From: Hydractinia symbiolongicarpus
Taxonomy: Eukaryota; Cnidaria; Hydrozoa; Anthoathecata; Hydractiniidae
Direction of reading: 5' to 3'
Assembly: GCF_029227915.1 (NCBI RefSeq)
Contig: NC_079875.1
Location: 17,105,001 to 17,169,000, forward strand
DNA length: 64,000 nucleotides
Made by a program: the position numbers and the translations under genes. This document shows positions 22,120 through 35,469 of this stretch, in pieces. Each line of letters starts with the position of its first letter. Within the stretch, counting starts at the first letter, position 1. The notes beneath the pieces were generated by a model that did not search any database, was not told where the DNA came from, and worked only from the letters and a program-made list of their open reading frames with translations.

Positions 22120-22600
22120 TAACGACAGGCTGTTTCCAGTGTTTTTACTTAAACCGAAGCTGCAATAAAGTTTTTCTACAAAAGGGTATTACGCCTATAC
22201 GCCTGTTCAACTCTGTTTAACCATGGAGATATAATATAAGAAATATATTATATCTCTATGGTGTAACTGTACTAAGCGCTTAGCGCAGTTAACAACAGAC
22301 TGTTTTTTTTATAAAAAAAATGTTACGCCTATGCGCCTGTAATGAGGGGTCAGCCCACAGTGACAATTAATTTTTAAACTTTCTCTGTGATCACGGCTGT
22401 ACTGATGTAACACCTTTTTACTGTACTAAGCACGCAGCCTTGTGTTAGCAATGGACTGTTTCTTGTGTTGTTATTTAAACAGTGTGTGAGAAGTTTTAGT
22501 TTTAAAAGGGTATTATCCCTATACGCCTGCACAACACCGATTAACTGTATTAAGCGCTCAGCCTGGTGTCACGAATAATTTTTTGCTATGATGGAGTAAC
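22120..22600 (+). repeat. Three imperfect ~150-190 bp tandem units
   Basis: Recurring landmarks in order are CAGRCTGTTT, TATTACGCCTATACGCCTGT (variants at about 22187, 22323 and 22507) and ACTGTACTAAGCGCTCAGCC (variants at about 22268, 22420 and 22545). The first unit also holds a palindrome at 22221-22262 (CCATGGAGATATAATATAAG and its complement). It may be a subterminal array of a transposon. Confidence 0.55.
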
Positions 22601-22790
22601 AGTGGTTTGTAAACTCTTATTTCAGCTATCGTTGCGGAAAAGTTATTTTTTTTAACTATCTTAAAATCGCAACTCTATAATGGTGTATGCCTTCACTTGA
22701 TTTACGACATACCAAATACCTGTACAATGCACTCCACCTGATCGTATTGTGGCTCAACCGGGCGGCTTGACGCCGGGTTTCCCGGCTATC

Positions 22791-22919
22791 TCTTTAATAA
22801 TAGCCGTATTTTGAAGTTTCAAAAATGCGCACTAATATTTTTTTGTCCACTTTGTTGCGACAGGAAAACTCAAAGGACGGGCGAGCCTGTGGATATTTCC
22901 ATCGGCTGCCGATAACGAG
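22791..22919 (+). mobile_element. Helitron-like element
   Basis: It begins TCTTTAATAATAGCCG after CTATC and shares TCCACTTTGTTGCGACAGG and AAAGGACGGGCGAGCC with the 13.04-kb copy. It ends GGCTGCCGATAACGAG (decayed CTAG) at 22919. Confidence 0.6.
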
Positions 22920-24673
<1,754 letters not shown>

Positions 24674-24811
24674 ACTTTATACAAATGTGTATATATACCT
24701 TAACTTTTGATTTATACAAATAAAACACTCTCTCTAACAACAAATAAAAATAAACAATAGCTCAATAAAATTAACTAGTTTGAAAAAATCTGACTGCTCG
24801 ACTCTTTTGTT

Positions 24812-24890
24812 CGTTAAAAAACCATAGTGCTATTATAGACCATAGTTCGTTAAAAAACCATAGTTCGTTAAAAAACCATAGTGCTATTAC
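24812..24890. repeat. Short tandem repeat TTCGTTAAAAAACCATAG
   Basis: Three copies of TTCGTTAAAAAACCATAG, two followed by TGCTATTA, lie within 80 bp. No function is inferred. Confidence 0.7.
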
Positions 24891-25131
24891 ACTTTTCAGC
24901 AACAAAATTTGTTAGTGCAGTGTATTATTGATGTTGCTCCACTTTTGTCGGCAAAAAAAAATGTTTGATTGGAACTTTAAAAAATTCAAACTGTCAATGG
25001 AACTGGAGTTTCTTATCAGGGTTGTTTTCTGCATGTTTAAGACAGCTTTATTAAGTCCTCTGCAGTTCCAAGGAGGCTTTTTTTCTATCGCTTCCTATAT
25101 CTATCCTAACATTATTCGGTTGTACGTTTAG

Positions 25132-28097
25132 CTACTGGCTATGGCGTGGCTTTTTATGTTCCTTGTCCTCACCTTGTCGACCTGAATAGGAGCCTTTCGT
25201 TACAAACAACTTTGAAGTATTCCAAGAAGGGTTTGAAACACATGGTTTTGGTTCATACTGCCAAATATGATCGAACAGTTGCCACCTAAATGGTCTTTGA
25301 ATAGCAACAATATGAGAATTGTATTTCACGGTCGTATAAATACTCTGTTTGCCTCTGTTATTCCACAACGTTTTCATTTCATTGGGATAAGCACCATGAA
25401 CACCAATGAATCTACCGCAAATATTCCTACTATTCTTAATATGTGGTAAATCACGTACCGGGGGATGATGATGTAACCTGGAATCATGCCTAAATAAATA
25501 CGTCATGTTTATATGGTTTGACCATGCAGCTATCATCTGATCTGCCAATGGATGACACAACATTTTGTTAGGGTCTTGTGATAAAAATAATTCTATAACA
25601 TCCCTTGAAAATAAAATCATGCTTTCTTCTGGACGTGTTATACCAGGAACATTATGTACCCACCCCCAGTGAAAATATTTCTCCATTGGGACTGGAATTT
25701 CATGAAGAAACCTTTCCATACAAAAGTAGTAATCGTCGTCCATTCTTAAGTAATAATCGAAGTTATAATTCGTTACTGCGTACACCATATGATATAAAAA
25801 TCTTTTACCAAACTCTACACCACCAGATAAGTTTTGAAAATGCATATCATGGTATGTGTCGGATTCATTTTTAACAATGTCATAAAACTCCTGACCTTTA
25901 ACACGCTCATCTGTTATGAAGATACATTCTGGTATTACCTAAGAAAAATAATATTAGACTGTATCAGAAAATATCTAATCATGCGAAATGTGCTTAAAGT
26001 TGGTGAAAACAGATAAACTTTATTTTGCTTGAATAAAAAAGAAATCCTAAAATTTTCGCAACAGCATCTAAAGCATCAAACAAAATACTTCTGGAGCAAG
26101 ACTTTTATTCATTTCAAGAAATTTCGTGAATGCTATTTAATGTTTTATACCCTTCAGTTTTATTACAGTAAAGTAGATTTCTCAACAGGTTGTACAACTC
26201 GTCTACACATAACATTTCCCAGAATGATCAATGCTTTGGTAAAAAATTTTATGCTGATAACTTATAAGCTCCAGTTTTATATCATCGAGTAAAGCAAAAA
26301 GATTTCTTATGATTTCTCCATTACCAAGTAAATGGCTTTGAGCCTTCATAAGTAATATGCCCACAGCCATCAATTACTTCTGTAAAAGTTGCACCATTCT
26401 AATCTACTTAGAAATGAATATGTAATATTGTAGATGACAATGCTAGAAGGATCAGGTTTAGTATAAACTTAGTCAAAAACTGATGGAAAAGTTCACTCAA
26501 TGCAAGAAGGCATACCGTTAAAAAAATACAATTTTCATGATGTCAGCAATAACCCTATTCTCAACAAATTTCTTATATTTTCAACCCCTATGGGAATATC
26601 AAACAGTAATGAAGATAATGTGCAGAATGATTTTTTATTTTGCAAGAAGAAGACATTGGGGTAATATTATGTTCTGTTATGAAGAACTTAAACCAATAAT
26701 AGAGTTCGTTGACAGATCTTCGAAAAAGTGCAAGAATGAAAGGTATGAGTCGTACAAGTATGTTAAACCATAATGTAAATCTGTCTGGAGAGTTTGCAGC
26801 AGCGTTTTATTATAGGCGTGATGTCCTTTTCAACAAATAACATAATAAATTTAAAAATCAAGCCTTTACTTTCGTTAAATCTAAGAGGCTGATTATGTCA
26901 AATTGCAGTCACAGTCAGACTGGTTTCCTTGGTGCTTTCAATTGGTATACAAAGTGAATTTCCTACAAACCTTCAACAGTAGAAATCTTAATTAAACAAA
27001 ACTTATAAGCTCAACAAAATCAGTATCAGTTCCATCTATGTAAACTGGTTTCTAACAAGTAAAAATGTATCTACAAAACAATTTACTATGTAAATTTTAA
27101 ACACAAGTATAGTTCATGCTTTGAATTTAGAATGGCGGTAATATAATTGCCTAAGTGGATTTTGCCAATTTGTAACAGCAAAATATAAATTTAAATACTG
27201 GTTGAGTAACTTGTGAATAAATTTCACATAATTAAAAAACATATTTTTTAAGAAACAAAATTTTGATGAGATCAGCAATCACCTTGTCCTTTTATACAAA
27301 CAATGATTTTGTGCTTTAACCTTTAAGGAAATAGGGTTTAAGGATTTTTGATGGCGTCATTTACCTGCAAATTGTAAAAGGAGTTGTTTTAGCCTTAGTG
27401 GACTGGTCCACTTTTGGTCTCAAGTGGCTTTAAAGTTAGTGCAATGCGATGGCTACACTAATTTTAATTAACTTAATAATGTGAGATTATTTTATTAACT
27501 TTAAAAAAAGAGCCTATTTGTCAGCTAATAAATAGGACATAATAATTAAATAATTCTTTTAGTAGTGCTTAGTAGTTTAGTAGTGTATTATCACGATAGA
27601 AATCAATCAACAATAAAAATATTTCTTTTCACCTTCTTTCTAAAATTTAACTCCAAAAATCTTTCAAAATGTGTAAATATTTTGCAAATTTAATAATAAT
27701 GTAACATAATTTGTAAAACTTTTCTTACCTTTCCTGTAGGTTTGCATTGCTGCCACCATGTTTTACGTATAGTTGCTCTTCTATCGTATCTCCTTGGTCC
27801 AGTTGATACAATAACCAATAAAGTTACATTTTTCTTTTTTCCCTTTGGTTTAATATTGAAATTAGCTAAGTACGGATTACTTTTTATATAAGGAACTTCT
27901 TCTTCAATTTCTTTTATGTTTCTTTCTGTGCTTTTGTATTTGACAAACAGCAGTAATGGTGCACCTATTGATTTAATATGCTGTCCCCATGTTGATAAAT
28001 ATTTGCAGTAATAAATGAACAAAACAATTTGAACTGCAAGTATAACAGCTGTCCCTTTTTTACATGTGATAGCTTTTTTAGAATTTTCAAGCGTCAT
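25132..28097 (-). CDS. GT31-type glycosyltransferase, copy C (inverted)
   Basis: On the minus strand, exon 1 is 28097-27729 and exon 2 is 25938-25132, joined in phase 0 across GTAAGA...TCTTAG (1790-bp intron), giving 391 residues. The start is ATG at 28097; nearby upstream ATGs open only very short frames. The anchor is TAVILAVQIVLFIYYCKYL. RRYDRRATIRKTWW and MDDDYYF are present. The N-terminus and stem are strongly diverged from copies A and B, as is the start of exon 2 (VIPECIFITDERVKGQEF). From YHDMHFQ onward the gene is nearly identical to both, sometimes sharing A-specific bases (IKNSRNICGRF) and sometimes B-specific ones (SYSGRQGEDKEH). A C-terminal KKPRHSQ extension is unique. Intact; Golgi location inferred. 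Confidence 0.85.
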
Positions 28098-29547
28098 ATC
28101 AGCATCATTCCATGTAATAATAATGCATCTTAAAAAAAATGTTCAGTTATACACAGCTGAAAAACATAATCTCGGTCCGCTGCAAATAAACTTTAAAATA
28201 CAGTAACATGTCAAAGTAAATTCCAGGAGTTTGCCAGGTTTTTTGACCTTTCTTCAGGAATGCAGTTTGACAAAACTGAGAATAAGAGTGTAGTGGCCAC
28301 TGTAATAAAAGGGAAGGGCTATATCTTATTGACATGACCCACTTTGACACACTATTGTTGGGTCTAACAAGTTTGAGTATTATCTTTAAATGCCAAAATT
28401 AGCCTTGTTTTATATGAACTTTAAACAAAGCTAAATTATACATTCAAATAAATTTCTGTTATATATTGTGATATTTACTTTTGACATCATAAATTTCATG
28501 AGTATACAAAAGGGTAATACGATGGTAGGAAATATTTAATACACTCAATCATAGTGCTATGTTTTTCCGAAAAGATGCATGTGCAGAAATTAAGGTAAGG
28601 AAAACATTAATGCAGAAAAAAAACATGGCCAGCAGAGCAAAAAAAGAAAAATATTGACTAACTGCTGGGTTAAAGGATGCATGAACAGCCAATACTCCTT
28701 GCAAAAATGAAAATAGACTAAATGTTAGAGGGTTTATGTGATCATTTGTGCTTCTGCAAAGCACCGTTCGCAAGGCACTATAATTTGAACCATAGGTTGA
28801 AATTATAGTTAAAAGATTGCTTTCTCAAAGCATATGATCCGATGTCTACTTTGCGTAATCGTTTCCGAAAGTTACTTTGCTAAGCATAAAAGTGACAACA
28901 AAGATTGTGCATGGATGCTGTGCTTGGAGAGGTACGTGAAAAAAGCCAAGCTTTAAATGCATGTTTTATTTGTGTGAATGTTAAAATAAAATTGTGCCAG
29001 TACAGCATGGTTAAAACATATTGTGAATAACTGTTGAAACCTAAATTTCGTCCACGTTTTAATTGTGGATTTTGTTTGTTTCGAACATTTTCCTTTGCGT
29101 CTTCTTGGTTTGTTTACATTTATACCTCCATTTATGTGCATGCATCCAGCATTATGTAATCAGTTAGATGCGTGCGCAAGTAAATATCAGAACTAAATAT
29201 AATAGCCTTTACCGACCAATTACCATTTTGACGTTTCTCTTGAGATGTATGGGTTGCATAAAAAACTATTTATTATTACATAAGCTTGCCTTCCCTTATG
29301 TAAAGCAGAAAACATTACGATGTGACAGTTATGTCAACTGTAGGAAAGAAAAATAATACAATAGCGACATAAATTTTCCTGTTGCATTTGTTTAATAAAA
29401 ATGCCTAAATTTGAGCAATTTTTTTTAAGGAATCAAGAATAGGGTTTGAAAATGAGGGTGGTTTGCTGGGGTGGTTTTCTTGTAGTGCAATCAGTATTCT
29501 TGCTTAGTACCATTCATCTTTTTATTCTATAAAAACGTAGCTAGTTT
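28098..29547. other. Upstream region of GT31 copy C, no gene seen
   Basis: On the minus strand a pyrimidine-rich AACATTTTTTTTAAG lies at about 28130-28143, a possible splice acceptor 5' of the copy C start. Otherwise no domain or repeat was recognised. Confidence 0.4.
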
Positions 29548-29655
29548 TAGCCATGGCCCCTCCTGGAAATAATAGGAGAGGGTATATCCCTCAATATTTG
29601 CGAGGCTAGCCATGTAAAATATGCACATCTACCTTTCTATCTATCTATCTATCCA
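29548..29655 (+). repeat. Retroposon 3' tail with (CTAT)n end
   Basis: TAGCCATGGCCCCTCCTGG ... GAGGCTAGCCATGTAAAATA followed by CTATCTATCTATC. The same tail occurs at 30921-31019. A fixed 3' sequence ending in a tetranucleotide repeat suggests a LINE (L2/CR1-like) or its SINE, heavily 5' truncated here. Confidence 0.6.
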
Positions 29656-30455
29656 TGTATTGTCAATAAAAAATACAAATGAATCCTACAAGGCCATGTT
29701 GCATTATATAATAGTTATTACATTGTAGCTATAGCTATATAATATAATTTTTTGGGAAAATCTTCTGACAGTTCAGCTCCTTTATATATATTTGGTCTTT
29801 AAAAGTAGATTGTTAGAATGTTTTTAGCACATAAAAATTGTTATGAGTATGCAACAGCGGCTATAAAGCAGAAAAAACCATTTTGACTGCCCAATTAGGA
29901 GAGATAAATTGCCTAGCTAAATAGTTTATCACAGACTAGCACTAGTAAATTGGATTCTCATAGCCTCTTGTGGTTAGACCACAAGACAAGAGAAACAAGA
30001 TCATTTTATCATGACACATGTTGTTTATAGTCCCTAGACCTCTTAACAAATTGATAGAAAAAATAATACAGGCAGTATAGTATTATAAGCCATAGATCAG
30101 CTAGCTAGCTAATTCCAAACATTTTAATTTAGTGGAGGCACCTTCTGATCTTGAAAGAAAACATATAGTTTGCATGCAGTCTAGAATTTAGAACATATAG
30201 CTAGCATAGCATTGTTTGCTTAATTATATCTTTACTTTATTATATTATATTATTATAATATTATATTATATATCTTGCAGTATTAATAGCGTTTTAGCCG
30301 GCTATTATTGTCCAACACAGCCGCCATATTTGTTTTGCTCATTTATCTCTTCCGTCCGTTTTCCCCCCCGGATACCTTATATCGGAGAAAAAAAAAGAAA
30401 TTTGTCAAAACTACGAGAGAAGCAGAAGTGATTCAGGATAGACTGAGAACTACTA
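29656..30455. other. No recognisable gene
   Basis: AT-rich sequence with TATTATATTATAT runs near 30236-30270. Short open frames at 30216-30505 lack any recognisable motif. Confidence 0.4.
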
Positions 30456-30575
30456 AGGCTCGTTTCTCATGTGATCGCAATTCACTTTCAAGAGAAATCT
30501 TTTAATAGAAGCGACATCTCGGCAAAGCGAGCCAGCCCGCTTAACCGGGCCGGCTCGCCTTATGTGATCAGCCCC
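30456..30575. repeat. GC-rich near-palindrome flanked by GGCTCG..ATGTGATC motifs
   Basis: 30525-30561 is an almost perfect palindrome (AAGCGAGCCAGCCCG..., then CCGGGCCGGCTCGCC) with a ~4-base centre. GGCTCGTTTCTCATGTGATC at 30458 and GGCTCGCCTTATGTGATC near 30552 are similar direct copies. It resembles transposon-end structure, but family and limits are unknown. Confidence 0.4.
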
Positions 30576-30769
30576 TAAGTGTTGTAACAAGAACATTTCT
30601 CACATTTCAAGTCAATTTTTCGTTTATGGGCAGGGAGCATTAAAATTATTGACAAGAAGCATGTCAAATGGTATCTTACCACTCGAGCAACGAAAATTAA
30701 ACTTATTGCATCAAAAACATGGCGGGTGACTTTCCAAAAGTCCATCCTATATTGTATTCTATAATGCTA

Positions 30770-31019
30770 CCAAAGCCCGGGGTTAACCGAAGCCATGTGA
30801 GGGAAATTGGGGAGATGGCACACTGTGTGGGCCGTTGGATGTTGCCGGGAGTTGTCTAGTAGAGGGCGGGCCCTAGTTATGTAGCTCAAAATGAGCATTA
30901 AATACTCTAGGACTCCCCATCTAAGCCATGGCCCCTCCTGGAAATAATAGACAGGTATATCCCTCGATATTTGTGAGGCTAGCCATGTAAAATATGCACA
31001 TCTGTCTATCTATCTGTAT
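30770..31019 (+). repeat. Retroposon 3' end, longer copy
   Basis: It includes GGGTTAACCGAAGCCATGTG, GGCCGTTGGATGTTGCCGGG and then the TAAGCCATGGCCCCTCCTGG tail seen at 29548, ending in CTGTCTATCTATCTG. It extends the shared tail about 150 bp upstream. GC content is clearly above its surroundings. Confidence 0.55.
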
Positions 31020-31026
31020 GAAGAAA

Positions 31027-31165
31027 TTGGGGAGCACACGATTAAGACTTATGAAATTAAGCTTTAAAGAAAGAAAGCACGTTTCAAGAAAATAAAACCC
31101 GCTGAAGGAGAAAGAAAACACGTTCAAGGAAAATAAAACACGTTTTAGGGGAAATATAAGCGTTT
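31027..31165 (+). repeat. Degenerate ACACGTT-CAAGGAAAATAAA repeat
   Basis: Three loose units of about 35 bp with AAAGAAAACACGTTCAAGG and GAAAATAAAACACG as core. No function is inferred. Confidence 0.45.
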
Positions 31166-31818
31166 AACGGAAAAAATGTATTGCCGCTATCGCGCGCAAC
31201 ACTCTCATACCGATCGTCAAAATAAGTCACTTTTCCATCTTTTTCCGAATGTGTTTTTTTTTATTCCAGTCTCACAAGTAACATATAGAAGAAAAATTAT
31301 TTTAGTTATTGAAATAAGCGTCTTTAAAAGTTGGAAAAATGGTGTGCTGCTTTATTAGCAGGTTACATAATACTTTAACACAGTTTTCTGGATAAATTTT
31401 TTTTTGCTGAACTTAGATTGTTACACCTGAAATCCATATATTTTATTTTTGAGGAAGCGAAGAGAAGGGCAGTTTAATTTCAGAATATATGTAGACAACT
31501 GCTTGCCTTAGAGATTCTGTCATTCTGTTATGTAAGACAGCAGAACCATTAAGGGATATTTAAAGAATTATTTTTTGCAAGAACTAATTTTCGAAAGAAT
31601 GAGTATAATGTACTAGAAGGAATGTGAGCTAAAGGCTATTTTACACTTTAAGCGTAATTTCCGTAAAATTAAATGGAAAGGAACAGAAAAAATTCTAACA
31701 TATTCATAACAGAACATGAACAGAAAACGTTCTTCTCAATTCTGTTTTAAGCAAAGTGAATTGAGTTCAACGTTTTCTTTGCGTTGTGTACGAAAAAGAC
31801 AAGTAGAGAATTATTTAG

Positions 31819-32358
31819 GCTTGGTTCTCACCTGGCACTAAAAAGAGCACTAACGAATGATAGAAATTGAGCACCAAAGAGCACTGGAAAATGAGCGTCT
31901 GTTTTAAAGTGATTCACATTGTAAGAGAAAACTACTTCATATAAGAACTCTTTTGAGCATGGAACGAGGAATAAATTCACAATTCACACTCTATTTAGTT
32001 ATTTGGAAGTCATGTTCTGCACAAAATATTTCTGCACGAATGTCGGCATCTTTGATCTCAGAAGAAAACAATGAAACGAGCACTAACAGCACCAAACCTT
32101 AGTGCTCGAGAGATATATATTTCTATGTTCTAGCACACCTCAATCAAACTGTTAACAGTATAAATATACCACTAAAAAGCACTCCTTGCACACCTGACTT
32201 TTCTAAAATATCTTTCCCCTGACACCCATCTGCGCATGCGCCAACTAAATTCTGAAAATCCGCTAAATCCAAAATAATCCGACGTTATCAAACGAACATC
32301 TGCGGATGCACAAAACCTTCACCAGTATTCGACAAAGTGTGACGTCATCATGCACAAA
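31819..32358 (+). repeat. Left terminal inverted repeat
   Basis: Pairs with 36352-36774. It is rich in GAGCACTAA / AGTGCTC motifs in both senses. The inner part carries ACCTCAATCAAACTGTTAAC, CTGACTTTTCTAAAATATCT and CAAAACCTTCACCAGTATT, all found inverted on the right. The section about 31880-32070 has no right-hand partner, so the two arms differ in length. Confidence 0.8.
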
Positions 32359-32438
32359 TTGAATCAGGAAAATCCCCTAATTCAAAAAACTGTGCCAGAT
32401 TTGTCCATGTAAAAATTTATTGATAAATTTTTTTTCAG

Positions 32439-32458
32439 ATAATAAAGAGACAAAATGA
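32439..32458 (+). promoter_or_regulatory. Shared 20-bp leader motif, plus copy
   Basis: ATAATAAAGAGACAAAATGA spans the first ATG of the polymerase frame. An identical 20-mer lies on the minus strand at 35219-35238 over the start of the repeat protein. Both are preceded by TTGAT(A/C)AA and an A/T run. A common promoter or leader element is the likeliest reading. Confidence 0.55.
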
Positions 32459-34110
32459 GTTTTTGTAGAAATGCAATCAGCGCAATATATATATCCTGTA
32501 TCAGCACAAGTGGCATCCACTACCAATGCTCATACTGTACGATTGAAAAATGTGCGTGATATCGTTGGCGATTATTACAAGAAATTAAAGGTTGAAATAA
32601 AACAACAACTTAATCTTCACGGTAAGATCGAACAAGAAGCACATCGAAGACATTCAGAACGACTTATATGAAGAGCCAGCTGACCTCACTCCTCAGGAAC
32701 ATAAATATGCACTACACAAAACATTTCGTAGTTTTCGAATAGCCGGTGTTAAAAAAGCTGACGTTGATAGCTATCTAGCAATGGTTCGACTGCATGTGGA
32801 GCAATTGATTATTGAACAGGTAGAAGATATGGGATTCGCCAAACTGCAGTTGTTAATGTGGATCATGTGGAAAAAAAATAGCATGCTTGCTATTCAACCT
32901 AATGCAGAAGATATCGATGGAGGAGCAGAGGATTTACATACGAACATTGATCAATACGCAAGAGTTAAAAAGCCATTTAATAGCAGACTGATGCAGGTAA
33001 TTCAAGGTATTGATGTAAATGAGCTGCTGGATACAATATGTTTGCTCAAATAAGGATTCATGTGGAAAATCCAGCGTTATCACAAAGCGAGTTTACAATC
33101 GATCGAAAAATTCATCTGGATATCGATTTTTATAAATTACAGCTGACACGATGTTGATCCTATATCAAATTAGCTAAATGGATCAGTGCAAAAAAGGCTA
33201 TCATCAATCCAAAAAATAAAGATGAGGAGTGCTTTAAATGAGCTGTTATTGCGGCACTGCATCATGAAGAGCTTGATAAAAACTATCAAAGGATATCTAA
33301 ATTACAACAATATGCAGATCAATACAACTGGGAAAGGCTAAAATTCCCACTGAATATTAAAAAAATCATAAAATTTGAAAATAACAAACCAAATCTTGCG
33401 GTCAACGATTTATATTCATCGGGGACTATTTTTCGTAGGTCCGACTACATCACAGATAATGAAAAGATGCACTATACTTGCATTAAAAGTCTCTCAAGGC
33501 TGGTGGTCAGAGGAAATTCTAAGGACTATAAAGCGATGCATTTCTGCTTAAATTGCTTGCAGGCCTCTAATTGTGAAAAATCCAGGGACAAACATTATAA
33601 ATATTGCGTAGATCACGAGGCGGTTAAAAATACAATGCCAAAGGAGAGCAAAAAATGGTTGAAATATCAGGATGGTCAACAGCAATTCAAGGTCCCATTT
33701 TCAATTTATGCTGATTTTGAATCACTGTGGATCCCAGTGGAAGATCGTCGAGAAAGCAAGACCATAAAAATGAACAAACATGTACCATCAGGCTGGTGCA
33801 AATGTAGCACATTTGCCAACGGAGACATATCACATCAACTGACAACATATCGTGGCAAGGATTGTGTGGAGAATTTATAGGGCATTTGAAAAATGAGGTC
33901 GAGCGGTTGTATAACACATTTTCAAAAACTATGGTAATCACACCAGAGGAGGAAAGTAAACATAATGACGCATCAGAATTTCACCGAGGTGCAGCTCACA
34001 TTTGTTCATTAGGGACCTTGGAAAAAAATACAATGCGCAAGATATAGGTTGTATTGCGGAAAATAAGGAGAAATATATCAGTTTCAACGTCAAGGTCCCC
34101 GTGTCTCTTA
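32455..34110 (+). pseudogene. Virus-type family-B DNA polymerase, N-terminal half, decayed
   Basis: Segments in three frames follow one another in the order known for these polymerases. They are an N-terminal block (YIYPVSAQVA, RLKNVRDIVGDYYKKLK), YALHKTFRSFRIAG, a VDSYLAMVRLHV block, ENPALSQSEFTID, WISAKKAIINPKNKDEECFK, HYTCIKSLSRL, a C-x2-C...H...C zinc-knuckle-like stretch at about 33545-33615, and IYADFES at about 33702-33725. The last is the Exo I (DxE) motif of the 3'-5' exonuclease. Remnants then run to ENKEKYISFN near 34085. Damage includes an extra T near the first ATG, at least two nonsense codons (about 33156 and 33239) and several frameshifts. Palm motifs are absent. Replication of a protein-primed or virus-like element was the ancestral role (inference). 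Confidence 0.75.
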
Positions 34111-34735
34111 CTGGAGTTACTAATTCTAGCGGGGAACAGGTGATCTATTTCGCGTAGTGAGATCTTGCAAATATTTTTCAAGATATTTTTCATGTGCAAT
34201 TTCAACACAAGGTTTGCAATAAGGACAGTCTGCTTGCGTTAAAATATCCTTGTACTTAGCTTCCTATTTTTATGATGGCCGTACACTCGCAAGATTCCTG
34301 TGGTATTTTTTCTGATGAAAATTGGTTCTAGTTTTGCCTTCAAATTCCTTAAATTTAGGGTTGATATAACGATCTTTCTTCACACCTATGTTGTTGAAGC
34401 AAGCCCCAAATTTCCTCTCCATTTTTTTAAGATTTCCTCATATTTTTTTTAAAAATTCAGGATAATCACCAAGATCGAACGACATGGTGAACGGTGAATT
34501 AGGACTATATTGAGAGACACCCTGAGAGATTTTTTTAGGGGTTTTTTATCAGTAACGGGAATAGGTTGCCGTCTTGGTCATAATAGCCAATCACATACCG
34601 TTCATCTTAACCTTTGTTTGCCGGAATAGTCTCACTCACCATTAGGTTTTCAAGGTTCACATCTTCGACATATAGGGGTGTGACATTGCTGTAAAATTCT
34701 TTTGATTTAATAATTTGATCTCTAAATTTAAACAT
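34100..34735 (-). pseudogene. Unassigned element ORF, broken
   Basis: It starts at ATG 34735 after an A/T-rich ATTTTATAAATAAATACGC leader. It reads KFRDQIIKSKEFYSNVTPLY, VNLENLMVSETIPANKG, then a stop where KDERYVIGYYDQDGN continues in another frame, then SPFTMSFDLGDYPEFLKK and RYINPKFKEFEGK. A later frame includes CPYCKPCVEIAHEKYLEKYL, with a CxxC. Low-complexity bias is absent, so this was a real gene. A structural or single-stranded-DNA-binding protein of the element is possible but not shown. Confidence 0.45.
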
Positions 34736-34805
34736 GCGTATTTATTTATAAAATAAAAATATGAGCAATACTTTTTAATTATTGTCACAAAAAATACAAG
34801 ATGCA

Positions 34806-35222
34806 TTAAAACAATTCATGATGATGAGCAGAACCATTTGAGATAGACTTTATTATGTATGGCTCCTCCGTAATAGCATTAATACACATTTCCTTCGTAA
34901 TGAAATGTTCCGGAACATACCTTAGCATATTGGGGTCTGCTTCAACGGCCCTGCTACACATTTCTCGAGTTTTGAATCGATCCGGAACATACTCGAGTAC
35001 ATAGGGCTTTTCTTTAACTGCCTTATGGCACATTTCCTGGGTCTTGAAGCGATCCGGAACATGCTCAAACATCCAGGGATACTCCTCAACTACCTTGCTG
35101 CACATTTCCTGGGTCTTGAATCGGTCGGGAACATACTCGAGCATATAGGGGTCACATTCAACCGCCTTACACATCTCCTCAACGTTGAGATGTTCCGGTA
35201 TATACCATTCTTTAACATTCAT
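34806..35222 (-). CDS. VPDxxKTxEMC tandem-repeat protein A (DUF4116-like)
   Basis: An intact 138-residue frame begins at ATG 35222, inside the 20-bp motif shared with the polymerase leader. It is built of five ~25-residue units with the pattern (Y/H)VP(D/E)xFxTxEMCxxAVxxxPxxL. Units are nearly identical in the middle (VPDRFKTQEMC three times) and looser at both ends. The pattern resembles DUF4116-type helical repeats found in large DNA viruses and aquatic invertebrate genomes (from memory). There is no signal peptide or membrane segment. It is the best-preserved frame of the element. A solenoid for protein-protein contact is inferred; function unknown. Confidence 0.6.
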   Translation of the reverse strand: MNVKEWYIPEHLNVEEMCKAVECDPYMLEYVPDRFKTQEMCSKVVEEYPWMFEHVPDRFKTQEMCHKAVKEKPYVLEYVPDRFKTREMCSRAVEADPNMLRYVPEHFITKEMCINAITEEPYIIKSISNGSAHHHELF

Positions 35223-35238
35223 TTTGTCTCTTTATTAT
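35219..35238 (-). promoter_or_regulatory. Shared 20-bp leader motif, minus copy
   Basis: The reverse complement is ATAATAAAGAGACAAAATGA, identical to 32439-32458, with its ATG serving as start of repeat protein A. Upstream on minus is TTGATCAAAAAATATAT. A similar TTGATCAAAGAAATATTATT stretch precedes the small membrane protein at 35640. Confidence 0.55.
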
Positions 35239-35469
35239 ATATATTTTTTGATCAATACTTTTATTTTTATTTTTTCGTCAAACATTTACAAAAACCACCG
35301 TTATACAACATATATTCATGATAACAATGTCAACATAATATCTTACTTTGCACCACAAATTTTCTCCACACATTTGCATCTATCATAGGCATCAAGCACA
35401 CATTCACAATCATCGCACTGTTCTTTTATTTTATGTCTATTATAAATCACCGACCCTTAGTTCTTCAAG

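Noticed and set aside
33230-33245. TGA in place of an expected Trp codon as evidence of an alternative genetic code
   Set aside because: The same gene has other stops and frameshifts, so simple decay explains it.
33687-33941. Minus-strand frame over the polymerase
   Set aside because: Antisense shadow; the plus strand carries the exonuclease motif and flanking conserved blocks.
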